A stretch of DNA of 64,000 nucleotides from Cupriavidus taiwanensis (GTDB taxonomy: Bacteria > Pseudomonadota > Gammaproteobacteria > Burkholderiales > Burkholderiaceae). Made by a program: the position numbers and the translations under genes. This document shows, in pieces, positions 54,759 to 64,000 of this stretch. Where the stretch lies: the NCBI RefSeq assembly GCF_900250075.1, contig NZ_LT977070.1:1681634-1745633 (forward strand), given 5' to 3'. Below the pieces are notes generated by a model. That model was not told the DNA's origin, searched no databases, and saw nothing but the letters and a program-made list of their open reading frames with translations. Positions within the stretch are counted from its first letter, which is position 1. The number at the start of each line of letters is the position of its first letter.

Positions 54759-54988
54759 CGCGGCGCGGCCAGGCAGCGGGGGCGGGGCGCGTTCCGGGCA
54801 AAATCTGCCGGAAGCGAATCAAAACCGTGCGATAATCCCCGTTTTCCGTTTGCGCGGAGCTTTCCGTTCGCCGGTGCGCTGCCCTGGCCGTCCTGTGGTG
54901 ACGGCGCCGTGGCGGTAAAGCGGGCGGTACGCGTACAAGACGGCAGCACCTACGAACACAACTACATTTCTGGATTGGATCTACGACC

Positions 54989-56344
54989 ATGTCGAACGTG
55001 ATTGAGAACCTCGGCAAGCTGGACCGCAAGGTGACCCTGGCCATCCCCAAGGCCGAAGTGGAGAAGGAAAAGCAGGAGCGCCTGGTTCGCCTGTCGAAGA
55101 CCGTGAAGATGTCGGGCTTCCGTCCGGGCAAGGTGCCGATGAAGATGGTCGAGAAGCAGTACGGCCAGCAGGTCGAGTTCGAAGTGCGCTTCGACAAGGC
55201 CGCACGCAAGTTCTTCGACATCACCAAGGAACAGGACGTCAAGGTTGCCGGCCAGCCCAAGTTCGAGATCAAGAACGAAGGCGTGGGCGAGGATGAAGTG
55301 GCGTTCGACGCCACCTTCGAGGTGTACCCGGAAGTGAAGATCGGCGACCTGTCGGCCGCCGAAGTCACCCGCACCGGCACCGAGATCACCGACGCCGAAG
55401 TCGACAAGACCATCGACATCCTGCGCAAGCAGCGCGTGCACTACCACGCCCGCGGCGAAGCCGGCGAGCATGGCGACGGCGGTGCCGACGTCAGCGCGCA
55501 GAACGGCGACCGCGTGACGCTGGACTTCGTCGGCAAGATCGACGGCGAAGAGTTCGCCGGCGGCAAGGCCGAGGACTTCCCGTTCGTGCTGGGCGAAGGC
55601 CGCATGCTGCCCGAGTTCGAGCAGGCCGCGCTGGGCCTGAAGGTCGGCGAAAGCAAGACCTTCCCGCTGGCCTTCCCGGCCGACTACCACGGCAAGGAAG
55701 TGGCTGGCAAGACCGCCGAGTTCACCGTGACCCTGAAGAAGATCGAGTGGGCCCACCTGCCGGAAGTGAATGAAGCCTTCGCCAAGTCGCTCGGCATCGC
55801 CGACGGCAGCGTCGACAAGATGCGCGCCGACATCCGCGAGAACCTCGAGCGCGAAGTGAAGCGCCGCACGCACGCCATGCTGAAGGACCAGGTCATGGAA
55901 GCGCTGCTGAAGGCCAGCGAACTGGATGTGCCCAAGGCCCTGATCGAGCAGGACCAGGAGCGCCTGGTGGAAATGGCCCGCCGCGACCTGGAGCAGCGTG
56001 GCATGCCCAACGCCAAGGACATGCCGATCCCGGCCGAGATGTTCGCCCAGCAGGCCGAGCGCCGCGTCAAGCTGGGCCTGATCCTGGCCGAGATCGTCAA
56101 GGCCAACGGCCTGGAAGCCAAGGCCGACCAGATCAAGGCCGAGATCGAGGACTTCGCCAAGAGCTACGAGGACCCCAAGGAAGTCATGCGCTGGTACTAC
56201 GGCGACCAGCAGCGCCTGGCCGAAATGGAAGCCTACGTGCTCGAAAACAACGTGGTAAATTTCGTGTGCGGCAAGGCCAAGGTCACCGACAAGAAGGTGT
56301 CCTTCGAGGAACTCACCGCCGAAGGCAACGCGCAGCAAGCCTGA
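54989..56344 (+). CDS. tig: Trigger factor
   Basis: 451 residues. Ribosome-associated chaperone and peptidyl-prolyl isomerase. The ribosome-binding loop is [17 protein letters not shown] (Gly-Phe-Arg-x-Gly-Lys, residues 44-49). The FKBP domain lies at about residues 165-250 ([20 protein letters not shown]) and the C-terminal helical arms follow. The 230-nt upstream gap has GATAAT (54831-54836) as the only -10 candidate, with no good -35. First gene of the tig-clpP-clpX-lon group. Confidence 0.97.
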   Translation: MSNVIENLGKLDRKVTLAIPKAEVEKEKQERLVRLSKTVKMSGFRPGKVPMKMVEKQYGQQVEFEVRFDKAARKFFDITKEQDVKVAGQPKFEIKNEGVGEDEVAFDATFEVYPEVKIGDLSAAEVTRTGTEITDAEVDKTIDILRKQRVHYHARGEAGEHGDGGADVSAQNGDRVTLDFVGKIDGEEFAGGKAEDFPFVLGEGRMLPEFEQAALGLKVGESKTFPLAFPADYHGKEVAGKTAEFTVTLKKIEWAHLPEVNEAFAKSLGIADGSVDKMRADIRENLEREVKRRTHAMLKDQVMEALLKASELDVPKALIEQDQERLVEMARRDLEQRGMPNAKDMPIPAEMFAQQAERRVKLGLILAEIVKANGLEAKADQIKAEIEDFAKSYEDPKEVMRWYYGDQQRLAEMEAYVLENNVVNFVCGKAKVTDKKVSFEELTAEGNAQQA

Positions 56345-56443
56345 GGCCGGAAGTAACCGGCAGCCCCGCGCCACAGTGCGGGGCCGGAACTTCACGAGTT
56401 ACCCGGATTGCCTTGCGATCCGACGAATCCATGGAGAACATGC

Positions 56444-57094
56444 ATGACCCGCAATGATTTGCTTGACCGTCTCGCCACCACGCAGGCTTCGGCGCTGGAA
56501 ACCCAGGGCCTGGGGCTGGTGCCGATGGTCGTCGAGCAGTCCGGCCGGGGCGAGCGCGCCTATGACATCTACTCGCGCCTGCTGAAGGAGCGCGTGGTGT
56601 TCATGGTGGGCGAGGTCAACGACCAGACCGCCAACCTGGTGGTGGCACAGCTGCTGTTCCTGGAAAGCGAGAACCCCGACAAGGACGTGTCCCTGTACAT
56701 CAACTCGCCGGGCGGTTCGGTGTCGGCGGGGCTGGCCATCTACGACACCATGCAGTTCATCAAGCCGGACGTGTCGACGCTGTGCATGGGCATGGCGGCC
56801 AGCATGGGCGCCTTCCTGCTGGCGGCGGGTGCCAAGGGCAAGCGTTCGGCGCTGCCCAACTCGCGCATCATGATCCACCAGCCGCTGGGCGGCGCGCGCG
56901 GCCAGGCCTCGGATATCGAGATCCAGGCGCGCGAGATCCTGTACCTGCGCGAGCGGCTCAACACCATCCTGTCGGAAGTGACCGGCCAGCCGGTCGAGAA
57001 GATTGCCCGCGACACCGATCGCGACAACTTCATGAGCGGCGACCAGGCGGTCGACTACGGCCTGATCGACAAGGTTCTCGCCCGCCGCGGCTGA
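56444..57094 (+). CDS. clpP: ATP-dependent Clp protease proteolytic subunit ClpP
   Basis: 216 residues, forms the tetradecameric protease core. The triad is complete: Ser120 in AASMGAFLL, His145 in MIHQPLGG and Asp194 in DTDRDNF. GGAGA precedes the ATG at 56444; an open frame 12 residues upstream overlaps that site. The N terminus contains a short leader likely removed by self-processing before [16 protein letters not shown]. Followed by its own terminator at 57173. Confidence 0.97.
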   Translation: MTRNDLLDRLATTQASALETQGLGLVPMVVEQSGRGERAYDIYSRLLKERVVFMVGEVNDQTANLVVAQLLFLESENPDKDVSLYINSPGGSVSAGLAIYDTMQFIKPDVSTLCMGMAASMGAFLLAAGAKGKRSALPNSRIMIHQPLGGARGQASDIEIQAREILYLRERLNTILSEVTGQPVEKIARDTDRDNFMSGDQAVDYGLIDKVLARRG

Positions 57095-57172
57095 TGCGGC
57101 GCGCCGCCGTGGCCACGGGTGCAACGGCGGCTTGCCACGCTGGCTTGGCGCAAATGGCGAAGGCTACACCGG

Positions 57173-57197
57173 AACGAGGCCCCGTGCCTCGTTTTTT
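57173..57197 (+). terminator. Intrinsic terminator between clpP and clpX
   Basis: AACGAGGC-CCCGT-GCCTCGTT forms an 8-bp stem (57173-57180 with 57186-57193), followed by TTTT. It would end tig-clpP transcripts, so clpX needs a promoter in the remaining 150 nt, where a TATGAT (57272-57277) lies without a clear -35. Confidence 0.8.
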
Positions 57198-57346
57198 GCA
57201 TCGGAACCTGTGAAACGGGGCCTTGGCCCCACAGCCGGGGGGAACCGCCGGTAGTGCCAATTGTTTTGGCGTATGATGCGTTTGAAGCGTATCGCCGAGG
57301 AGCCTGTCGCCCCGCGGTGTGCGCACTGCAAAAGTGACTGATTCCT

Positions 57347-58624
<1,278 letters not shown>

Positions 58625-58676
58625 CGCGAGGCCTGCCAGAGTGGTCAGAGGTCGGCACCACACGGGCAGCAGGGCG

Positions 58677-58713
58677 AAAAAGGCCGTTCGCGTAGAAGCG
58701 AGCGGCTTTTTTT
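58677..58713 (+). terminator. Intrinsic terminator after clpX
   Basis: A 15-nt arm (58677-58691) pairs with 58698-58712 with two G-U pairs, around GTAGAA, ending in a run of seven T. It separates clpX from lon. Confidence 0.85.
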
Positions 58714-58804
58714 GTTTATTTCTACCGACGAGAGGGAGGAAACGCGGGTATGCTGTTTCAGAGGGGCCACCAAGTGCAGGTAGCGGCATCTGCCTGTCTT
58801 GATG

Positions 58805-58834
58805 AATCGATTGGCACGTATCTTGTAATCGATT
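58805..58834 (+). promoter_or_regulatory. lon promoter region: paired AATCGATT sites and sigma54-like element
   Basis: Two AATCGATT palindromes (58805-58812 and 58827-58834) lie 22 bp apart, about two helical turns. Between them TTGGCACG-N4-TTGTA (58811-58827) fits the sigma54 consensus TTGGCACG-N4-TTGCA, with GG and G at the right 12-nt spacing and one mismatch at the -12 C. It stands about 45 nt upstream of lon. No clear sigma32 promoter was seen. Confidence 0.4.
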
Positions 58835-58879
58835 CGGGCGGCCCAATTTACGCCTTAAATGACTGACTTGGGGAAAATG

Positions 58880-61291
58880 ATGTCCGGAACACAACTCCTC
58901 CCGGCCGAGCCGATTCGCCTGCCACTGTTGCCGCTGCGCGACGTGGTGGTGTTTCCGCACATGGTGATCCCGCTGTTCGTGGGACGCCCAAAGTCCATCA
59001 AGGCGCTTGAGACTGCGATGGAGGCGGGCAAGAGCATCATGCTCGTGGCCCAGAAGACGGCGGCCAAGGACGAGCCGACCGCCGACGACCTGTACGAGGT
59101 CGGCTGCATCGCCAATATCCTGCAAATGCTGAAGCTGCCCGACGGTACCGTGAAGGTGCTGGTCGAGGGCACCCAGCGCGCAAATATCCGCGAGGTGAGC
59201 GAGGACGATTCGCACTTCATGTGCGAAGCCGTGCCCGTGCCGCCCGCACCTGGCGAAAGCGCCGAGACCGAGGCCCTGCGCCGCGCGATCGTGTCGCAGT
59301 TCGACCAGTACGTAAAGCTCAACAAGAAGATCCCGCCGGAGATCCTGACCTCGCTGTCGGGCATCGACGAGGCCGGGCGCCTGGCGGACACCATCGCCGC
59401 GCACCTGCCGATCAAGCTCGAGCAGAAGCAGAAGATCCTGGAGATGGTCAACGTGACCGAGCGCCTGGAAAGCCTGCTGTCGCAGCTCGAGGGCGAGATC
59501 GACATCCTGCAGGTCGAAAAGCGCATCCGTGGCCGCGTCAAGCGCCAGATGGAGAAGAGCCAGCGCGAGTACTACCTGAACGAGCAGGTCAAGGCCATCC
59601 AGAAGGAACTGGGCGAGGGCGAAGAAGGCGCCGACCTGGAAGAACTCGACAAGCGCATCAAGGCTGCGCGCATGCCGAAGGAAGCCAAGAAGAAGGCCGA
59701 CGCCGAATTCAAGAAGCTCAAGCTGATGTCGCCGATGTCGGCCGAAGCCACCGTCGTGCGCAACTACATCGACACGCTGGTGAACCTGCCGTGGCGCAAG
59801 AAGAGCAAGGTCAACAACGACCTCGCCAACGCCGAGCGCGTGCTGGATGAAGACCACTACGGCCTGGAGAAGGTCAAGGAACGCATTCTCGAGTACCTCG
59901 CGGTGCAACAGCGCGTGGACAAGGTGAAGGCACCCATCCTCTGCCTGGTCGGGCCTCCCGGCGTGGGCAAGACCTCGCTCGGCCAGTCGGTGGCGCGCGC
60001 GACGAACCGCAAGTTCGTGCGCATGGCATTGGGTGGCGTGCGTGACGAGGCCGAGATCCGCGGCCACCGCCGTACCTACATCGGGTCGATGCCGGGCAAG
60101 ATCCTGCAGAGCCTGTCGAAGGTTGGCGTGCGCAATCCGCTCTTCCTGCTCGACGAAATCGACAAGATGGGCCAGGATTTCCGCGGCGATCCGTCGTCGG
60201 CGCTGCTCGAGGTGCTGGACCCGGAACAGAACCACACGTTCCAGGACCACTACATCGAGGTCGATTTCGACCTGTCCGACGTGATGTTCGTGGCGACGTC
60301 GAACTCGCTGAACATTCCGCCGCCGCTGCTCGACCGTATGGAAGTGATCCGCCTGTCGGGTTATACCGAGGAAGAGAAGCTCAACATCGCCACGCGTTAC
60401 CTGCTGCCGAAGCAGATCAAGAACAATGGTCTGAAGGCGGGCGAGATCGAGGTCACCGATGCGGCGATCCGCGACATCATCCGCTACTACACGCGCGAAG
60501 CCGGTGTGCGTTCGCTCGAGCGCGAGGTCTCCAAGATCGCCCGCAAGGCGGTCAAGCTGCTGCTGCTGAAGAAGGAGTCGGGCACGATCAAGGTCGATTC
60601 GGACAACCTCGACAAGTTCCTGGGCGTACGCAAGTACGACTTCGGCCTGGCCGGCAAGGAAAACCAGGTGGGCCAGGTGACCGGCCTGGCGTGGACCGAG
60701 GTGGGCGGCGACCTGCTGACCATCGAGGCCGCGATCATGCCGGGCAAGGGCAATATCACCCGCACCGGCTCGCTGGGCGACGTGATGAAGGAATCGGTCG
60801 AGGCCGCGCGCTCGGTGGTACGTTCGCGGGCACGCCGCCTGGGCATCACCGATGAGATGTTCGAGAAGCGCGACATCCACATCCACGTGCCCGAAGGCGC
60901 CACGCCCAAGGACGGCCCGTCTGCGGGCGGTGCCATGACCACGGCGCTGGTGTCGGTGCTGACCGGCATCCCGGTGCGCGCGGATGTCGCCATGACCGGC
61001 GAGATCACGCTGCGCGGCGAGGTGCTGCCCATCGGCGGCCTCAAGGAGAAGCTGCTGGCAGCCCACCGCGGCGGCATCAAGCTGGTGCTGATCCCCGAGG
61101 AAAACGTGAAGGACCTGGCCGAGATTCCGGACAACGTCAAGAACGCCATCGAGATCGTGCCGGTGCGCTGGATCGACAAGGTGCTGGAACTGGCACTCGA
61201 GCGCAAGCCCGAGGCGTTGCCGGAAGAAGATGCCAAGCCCGCCGAGGTGGCGGACAAGGCCACGGCCAAGGTCGAGCGACTGCATCACTGA
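58880..61291 (+). CDS. lon: ATP-dependent protease La (Lon)
   Basis: 803 residues from the ATG at 58880, with GGGGA 6 nt upstream; adjacent ATG at 58877 and another at 58859 are in frame. N-terminal substrate domain ([20 protein letters not shown]), AAA+ module with Walker [10 protein letters not shown] and Walker [10 protein letters not shown], then the protease domain with Ser681 in GPSAGGAM and Lys724 in [12 protein letters not shown], the Ser-Lys dyad. It degrades damaged and regulatory proteins. It has its own promoter region and terminator. Confidence 0.98.
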   Translation: MSGTQLLPAEPIRLPLLPLRDVVVFPHMVIPLFVGRPKSIKALETAMEAGKSIMLVAQKTAAKDEPTADDLYEVGCIANILQMLKLPDGTVKVLVEGTQRANIREVSEDDSHFMCEAVPVPPAPGESAETEALRRAIVSQFDQYVKLNKKIPPEILTSLSGIDEAGRLADTIAAHLPIKLEQKQKILEMVNVTERLESLLSQLEGEIDILQVEKRIRGRVKRQMEKSQREYYLNEQVKAIQKELGEGEEGADLEELDKRIKAARMPKEAKKKADAEFKKLKLMSPMSAEATVVRNYIDTLVNLPWRKKSKVNNDLANAERVLDEDHYGLEKVKERILEYLAVQQRVDKVKAPILCLVGPPGVGKTSLGQSVARATNRKFVRMALGGVRDEAEIRGHRRTYIGSMPGKILQSLSKVGVRNPLFLLDEIDKMGQDFRGDPSSALLEVLDPEQNHTFQDHYIEVDFDLSDVMFVATSNSLNIPPPLLDRMEVIRLSGYTEEEKLNIATRYLLPKQIKNNGLKAGEIEVTDAAIRDIIRYYTREAGVRSLEREVSKIARKAVKLLLLKKESGTIKVDSDNLDKFLGVRKYDFGLAGKENQVGQVTGLAWTEVGGDLLTIEAAIMPGKGNITRTGSLGDVMKESVEAARSVVRSRARRLGITDEMFEKRDIHIHVPEGATPKDGPSAGGAMTTALVSVLTGIPVRADVAMTGEITLRGEVLPIGGLKEKLLAAHRGGIKLVLIPEENVKDLAEIPDNVKNAIEIVPVRWIDKVLELALERKPEALPEEDAKPAEVADKATAKVERLHH

Positions 61292-61314
61292 AGACGCCTT
61301 AGCCGCATGAACCA

Positions 61315-61351
61315 AACGCCGCAGGGCAGCGATGCCCGGCGGCGTTTTTTT
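61315..61351 (+). terminator. Intrinsic terminator after lon
   Basis: AACGCCGC (61315-61322) pairs with GCGGCGTT (61339-61346), with an inner GGGCA-GCGA-TGCCC stem, followed by T to 61351. A strong bipartite hairpin 23 nt after lon. Confidence 0.88.
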
Positions 61352-61364
61352 GTCCGCGCGGGCC

Positions 61365-61392
61365 TTGGCAAACTGAAATCACATGTATTAAA
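61365..61392 (+). promoter_or_regulatory. Likely tRNA-Val promoter
   Basis: TTGGCA (61365-61370) and ATTAAA (61387-61392), 16 nt apart, lie about 90 nt before tRNA-Val. The GC-rich stretch after the -10 (GCGCCCTCGC) resembles discriminators of stable-RNA promoters. Confidence 0.4.
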
Positions 61393-61481
61393 CTTGCGCC
61401 CTCGCAACGCAAACCACGGCATCTGCCGCGAGGTGCGGAGCGTTCAGCAAGTTGCAGGCAAACAGCCTGCGATGGTCGAGC

Positions 61482-61557
61482 GGGTGCTTAGCTCAGTTGG
61501 TAGAGCGGCGCCCTTACAAGGCGTAGGTCGGGGGTTCGAACCCCTCAGCACCCACCA
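61482..61557 (+). tRNA. tRNA-Val (anticodon TAC)
   Basis: A 76-nt cloverleaf with CCA encoded: acceptor GGGTGCT pairs with AGCACCC, D arm GCTCAGTTGGTAGAGC, anticodon loop CT-TAC-AA, T arm GGGGGTTCGAACCCCT. It ends 20 nt before a terminator and starts 190 nt after lon. tRNA 3' ends are common integration targets, and the genes to the right look less conserved. Confidence 0.96.
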
Positions 61558-61577
61558 CCGCTCCACCAGCAAGAATC

Positions 61578-61609
61578 AAGGACTTAGAGCGATCTGGGTC
61601 TTTTTTTTT
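61578..61609 (+). terminator. Intrinsic terminator after tRNA-Val
   Basis: GACTTAGA (61581-61588) pairs with TCTGGGTC (61593-61600), with two G-U pairs and a GCGA tetraloop, followed by nine T. The rest of the gap to 61764 shows no gene. Confidence 0.75.
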
Positions 61610-61764
61610 GCCTGTTTCACCACCCTGCATCCGAGCCCCAAAGAGCCTCTGCCACCCAAAGAGAGCTGCTCAACGAAATCACCGCTGATGTCGGCGCCAG
61701 TGCCAGCCGATGCCGCGCTCTGCAAGAATGGCCAGCCCCCTGCGCTGGCCCCTGCGCGGCAGCC

Positions 61765-62863
61765 CTAGTCGTACTGAAACCGCTTCACCACGCTCTCGTC
61801 CCACTCGATTCCGGATCCGGGCCTGTCCGGCACCACCAGGTGTCCATCTGCAAGCGCAAAAGGCTCCTTCAGCACGGGGTAGGCCCAGTCCTGCCATTCC
61901 AGCCAGTGCGCCGTTTCGGTGATGCGCATCAGATGTGCGCAGACTTCCGGATACAGATGCGTGGAGACAGGGATTCCCGCCGCCGAAGCGATCGGCGCAG
62001 ACCGCAGCCACCCCGACACGCCGCCGATCCGCATCATGTCCAGCATGACGCAGTCACACGCCTCGGCCTGCACTGCCTTCAATAACTCGCGCGGACCATA
62101 GAAGTTCTCGCCGAGCTGGATCGGCGTCTTGATCTCGCGCGCCAGCCGCGCATGGCCGCTGGTGTTGTTGTATGCGAGGGGCTCCTCGAACCAGTACAGC
62201 CCCTCATTATCAAGGGCATGGCAGCGGCGCAGACCGTCATCAAACGACAAACCCTGGTTGAAATCCACCATTAGCTTGATCTCGTCGCCAGCCGCTTCGC
62301 GCACCGCGCGAATGGCATCAAGGTCGTCTTGCAGTTGTTCGCGGCCCAGCCGCAGCTTCAAAGCGCTGAATGCTCCTTCTGCAACGAGAGAACTAGCTTC
62401 TTCGGCAACGCCATCCACGTGGCTCAACCACAGCCCATTACTGTTGTACGCCGGCACGCTGCCCACTGTTCCGCCAAGCAATGCTGCGAGAGGCAGGCCT
62501 GCCGCCTTGCCGAGCGCGTCCCACGCGGCCATGTCGAGCCCTGCGATGGCGATCATCGTGATGCCTTCGTAGCCGAGGAGATGCGTTGAACCTCTGGCGT
62601 TCTGGAAGTCATCAAGCGGTGCGATCCTGCTACCGGCCCGTGATGCGGCAAGATCCCGGATCGCAGGCACGATGTACCTGGGCGCCTGTATCAGATATGG
62701 CTCAAGATAACTGCGACCGACAACGCCTTCCCGAGTGTGAAGATCGACCAGGATCAGCGGCCACTGGTCGAATGCGCCGACCTTCGAAATGATTGGTCGA
62801 TTTTAACGGAACCAGAACCGCACGGACCTCAACGCTTTGGTAAGTGAGGGGTTCGAAATCCAT
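61765..62863 (-). pseudogene. Mandelate racemase/muconate lactonizing-type enolase-superfamily gene, frameshifted
   Basis: The C-terminal 300 residues form an enolase-superfamily barrel: metal ligands in VDFNQGL (Asp), WFEEPL (Glu) and LGENFYG (Glu), and the His of STHLYPEV, as in mandelate racemase. The N terminus lies in another frame: MDFEPLTYQSVEVRAVLVPL from the ATG at 62863, which should continue into RPIISKVGAFDQWPLILVDL. The frames join if one T is removed from the coding strand near 62800-62801. Either the gene is a pseudogene or the sequence has an error there. At the first catalytic pair, mandelate racemase has Lys-x-Lys, but this protein reads Lys-Leu-Arg. Substrate unknown; it was probably a sugar-acid or mandelate-like enzyme. 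Confidence 0.75.
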
Positions 62864-63078
62864 GGCGACACCTCCTGACGACCAGTACAACCCGCGCGGC
62901 ACCGGACCAGGAACTCCTTATCGGAGTTCCTCGAGTCTGGCCAGCGCTCGCGCAGGCTGTAACCCGCACAGTACGCCGCGATCGGTGGGATCCGCAACTG
63001 GAATCAGTCGCCGCCCGTGCGCCGACGAGTTGCCGTTCGTTGCCGAAATCCGCGGAGCACTGCCCCGTTCCCTCGTCG

Positions 63079-63813
63079 TCATTGCGAGCGGACCAGCCCG
63101 CGCTCGCTGAGGGCGTCGAACACGTGATTGACCACCGCGTCGCAGCGCGTACCGGCAAAACTGAACGTGCTCTGCAGATAGGGCCTTACCTCCGCGGCCA
63201 GGGATTCGCGCAGCATCATGCGGGCCCGCAGAAAGCGCGTCTTGACCACGTCGCCGCTAACGCCAAGGCAATAAGCCGTTTCCTCTACGCTCAAGTCTTC
63301 GACCGCCCGCAGGATGAACACGCAGCGGTAGATCGGCGGCAGCTTTTCGACCGCAAGCTGCAGCAGTTCCCGCACCTGACCGCGTTCGGCCATGGCTTCA
63401 GGTGATTCGTCGTCAGCGGCGCGGAAGGACATCATGTTCTCCTGTAAAGGTCCGCCAGGAAGATCTTCTTCATCGCCCCATGCTTCGATCTGAAAGAGCC
63501 GGCGTCTCTTGCGCTGCGCTGTCAGGGCGACATTGATGGCTATGCGCGCCAGCCAGGTGCTCAGCGCGGCCTCGCCGCGAAACGAATGCAGGCTGGTAAA
63601 GGCGCGCAGGTAGGTTTCCTGCACGACATCCTGGGCTTCGGCATCGTCCGCAACCACGCCACGGGCCGTGCGGAACAACAGGCGGTTGTTGCGCCGCATG
63701 ATGGCCTCGAAGGCAGACGCGGCGCCGGCGCGGGCGCTGGCGACCAGTTCGGCGTCTGTGGTGGCGCTGGCGCCAGACGGCAGTGGCGGCCTGAGATCCC
63801 GGTTCTTGTCCAT
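63079..63813 (-). CDS. ECF-family RNA polymerase sigma factor
   Basis: 244 residues. Region 2 (AFEAIMRRNNRLLFRTARGV, then DAEAQDVVQETYLRAFTSLHSF) and region 4 (LQLAVEKLPPIYRCVFILRA, then LSVEETAYCLGVSGDVVKTR) are intact, so it should bind core polymerase and promoter DNA. The linker is longer than usual (about 50 residues, acidic) and a 45-residue C-terminal extension follows region 4. No anti-sigma gene lies to its left; the gap 62864-63078 shows no gene. AGGAG lies 12 nt upstream of the ATG, rather far. A candidate self-recognised promoter lies at 63850-63875. Confidence 0.9.
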   Translation of the reverse strand: MDKNRDLRPPLPSGASATTDAELVASARAGAASAFEAIMRRNNRLLFRTARGVVADDAEAQDVVQETYLRAFTSLHSFRGEAALSTWLARIAINVALTAQRKRRRLFQIEAWGDEEDLPGGPLQENMMSFRAADDESPEAMAERGQVRELLQLAVEKLPPIYRCVFILRAVEDLSVEETAYCLGVSGDVVKTRFLRARMMLRESLAAEVRPYLQSTFSFAGTRCDAVVNHVFDALSERGLVRSQ

Positions 63814-63849
63814 TTGGAGATCTGGCTCCTTTCCCGTTGCAGATCATTA

Positions 63850-63875
63850 GACGGCACAGCTGCCAAAAGGTGACA
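63850..63875 (-). promoter_or_regulatory. Candidate ECF-type promoter of the sigma factor gene
   Basis: On the minus strand TGTCACC (63875-63869), a 15-nt spacer and CGTC (63853-63850) then TAA resemble promoters of some ECF groups (ECF41: TGTCACA-N16-CGTC). Transcription would start about 30 nt before the start codon. A second copy of the -35-like element faces the other way at 63988. Confidence 0.5.
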
Positions 63876-63987
63876 GTCGACTGGGCGCATACGCTGCTGC
63901 GGTACCTCGCCTGGGGTCGAACCACGCGTCAGCAATCATAGGCAGATGCATGCAGCCACAACTCATCGCAAGGTGGTTCAGACCTCG

Positions 63988-63994
63988 TGTCACC
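63988..63994 (+). promoter_or_regulatory. Outward-facing copy of the ECF -35 element at the window edge
   Basis: TGTCACC followed by TTCCGG repeats the -35-like sequence of the sigma promoter (TGTCACC, TTTTGG) on the opposite strand. Any -10 would lie beyond 64000. The stretch 63876-63987 between the two copies shows no gene. Confidence 0.4.
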
Positions 63995-64000
63995 TTCCGG

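Noticed and set aside
61482..61557. tRNA-Val as an attachment site for an integrated element
   Set aside because: No copy of the tRNA 3' end and no integrase were seen to its right within the window.

Overview
The window is a GC-rich stretch of core chromosome from a betaproteobacterium of the Burkholderiales, almost certainly Cupriavidus (Ralstonia eutropha group). The strongest evidence is the phaC1-phaA-phaB1-phaR polyhydroxybutyrate locus with bktB a few kilobases downstream. These proteins look nearly identical to the Cupriavidus necator H16 enzymes as I remember them. PhaC has a four-residue insertion relative to that remembered sequence, so this is probably a close relative and not H16 itself. 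No prophage, insertion sequence, integron or CRISPR array was seen.

Layout: 1-4.4 kb holds a lipid A / L-Ara4N modification block (ArnA-like epimerase fragment, ArnT-like transferase) divergent from a PmrA/PmrB-type two-component system, with a PmrA-box-like direct repeat between them. 4.4-13.4 kb is housekeeping: tex, a secreted coiled-coil protein, a YdcH-like protein, a DinG-type helicase, bamD, rluD, pgeF and a small membrane protein. 13.4-23.4 kb is the PHB region: phaCAB, phaR, a toxin-antitoxin pair, dusC, rimO and bktB. 23.4-32 kb holds a secreted protein, a MetC-like PLP enzyme, a Fur-box-linked PepSY/small-membrane-protein operon, serB and two M20 peptidases. 32-40.5 kb has mfd, ispD-ispF, a GNAT enzyme, an ahpC-ahpD peroxide defence pair and an MFS symporter. 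40.7-50.4 kb has ompR-envZ, a Zn hydrolase, an HpnD-like synthase and a two-gene RND efflux operon. 50.4-54.8 kb has a cysteine-rich secreted protein, tRNA-Leu, a VanZ-like protein, rlmJ and mnmC. 54.9-61.3 kb is the tig-clpP-clpX-lon proteostasis cluster, followed by tRNA-Val. The last 2.5 kb looks accessory: a frameshifted enolase-superfamily gene and an ECF sigma factor with its own candidate promoter.

Genes that work together: PhaA (or BktB), PhaB and PhaC convert acetyl-CoA to PHB, with PhaR as the sensor-repressor. ArnT and the ArnA-like enzyme remodel lipid A, probably under PmrAB. AhpD reduces AhpC. IspD and IspF supply isoprenoid precursors that an HpnD-type enzyme could use. Tig, ClpXP and Lon handle protein folding and turnover.

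I found no convincing wholly new system. The best leads are regulatory: a pair of outward-facing ECF-type promoter motifs at the right edge, a sigma54-like element with paired AATCGATT sites before lon, the PmrA box, the Fur box, and a toxin-antitoxin module lodged beside phaR. All calls come from reading the sequence; no database search was run.
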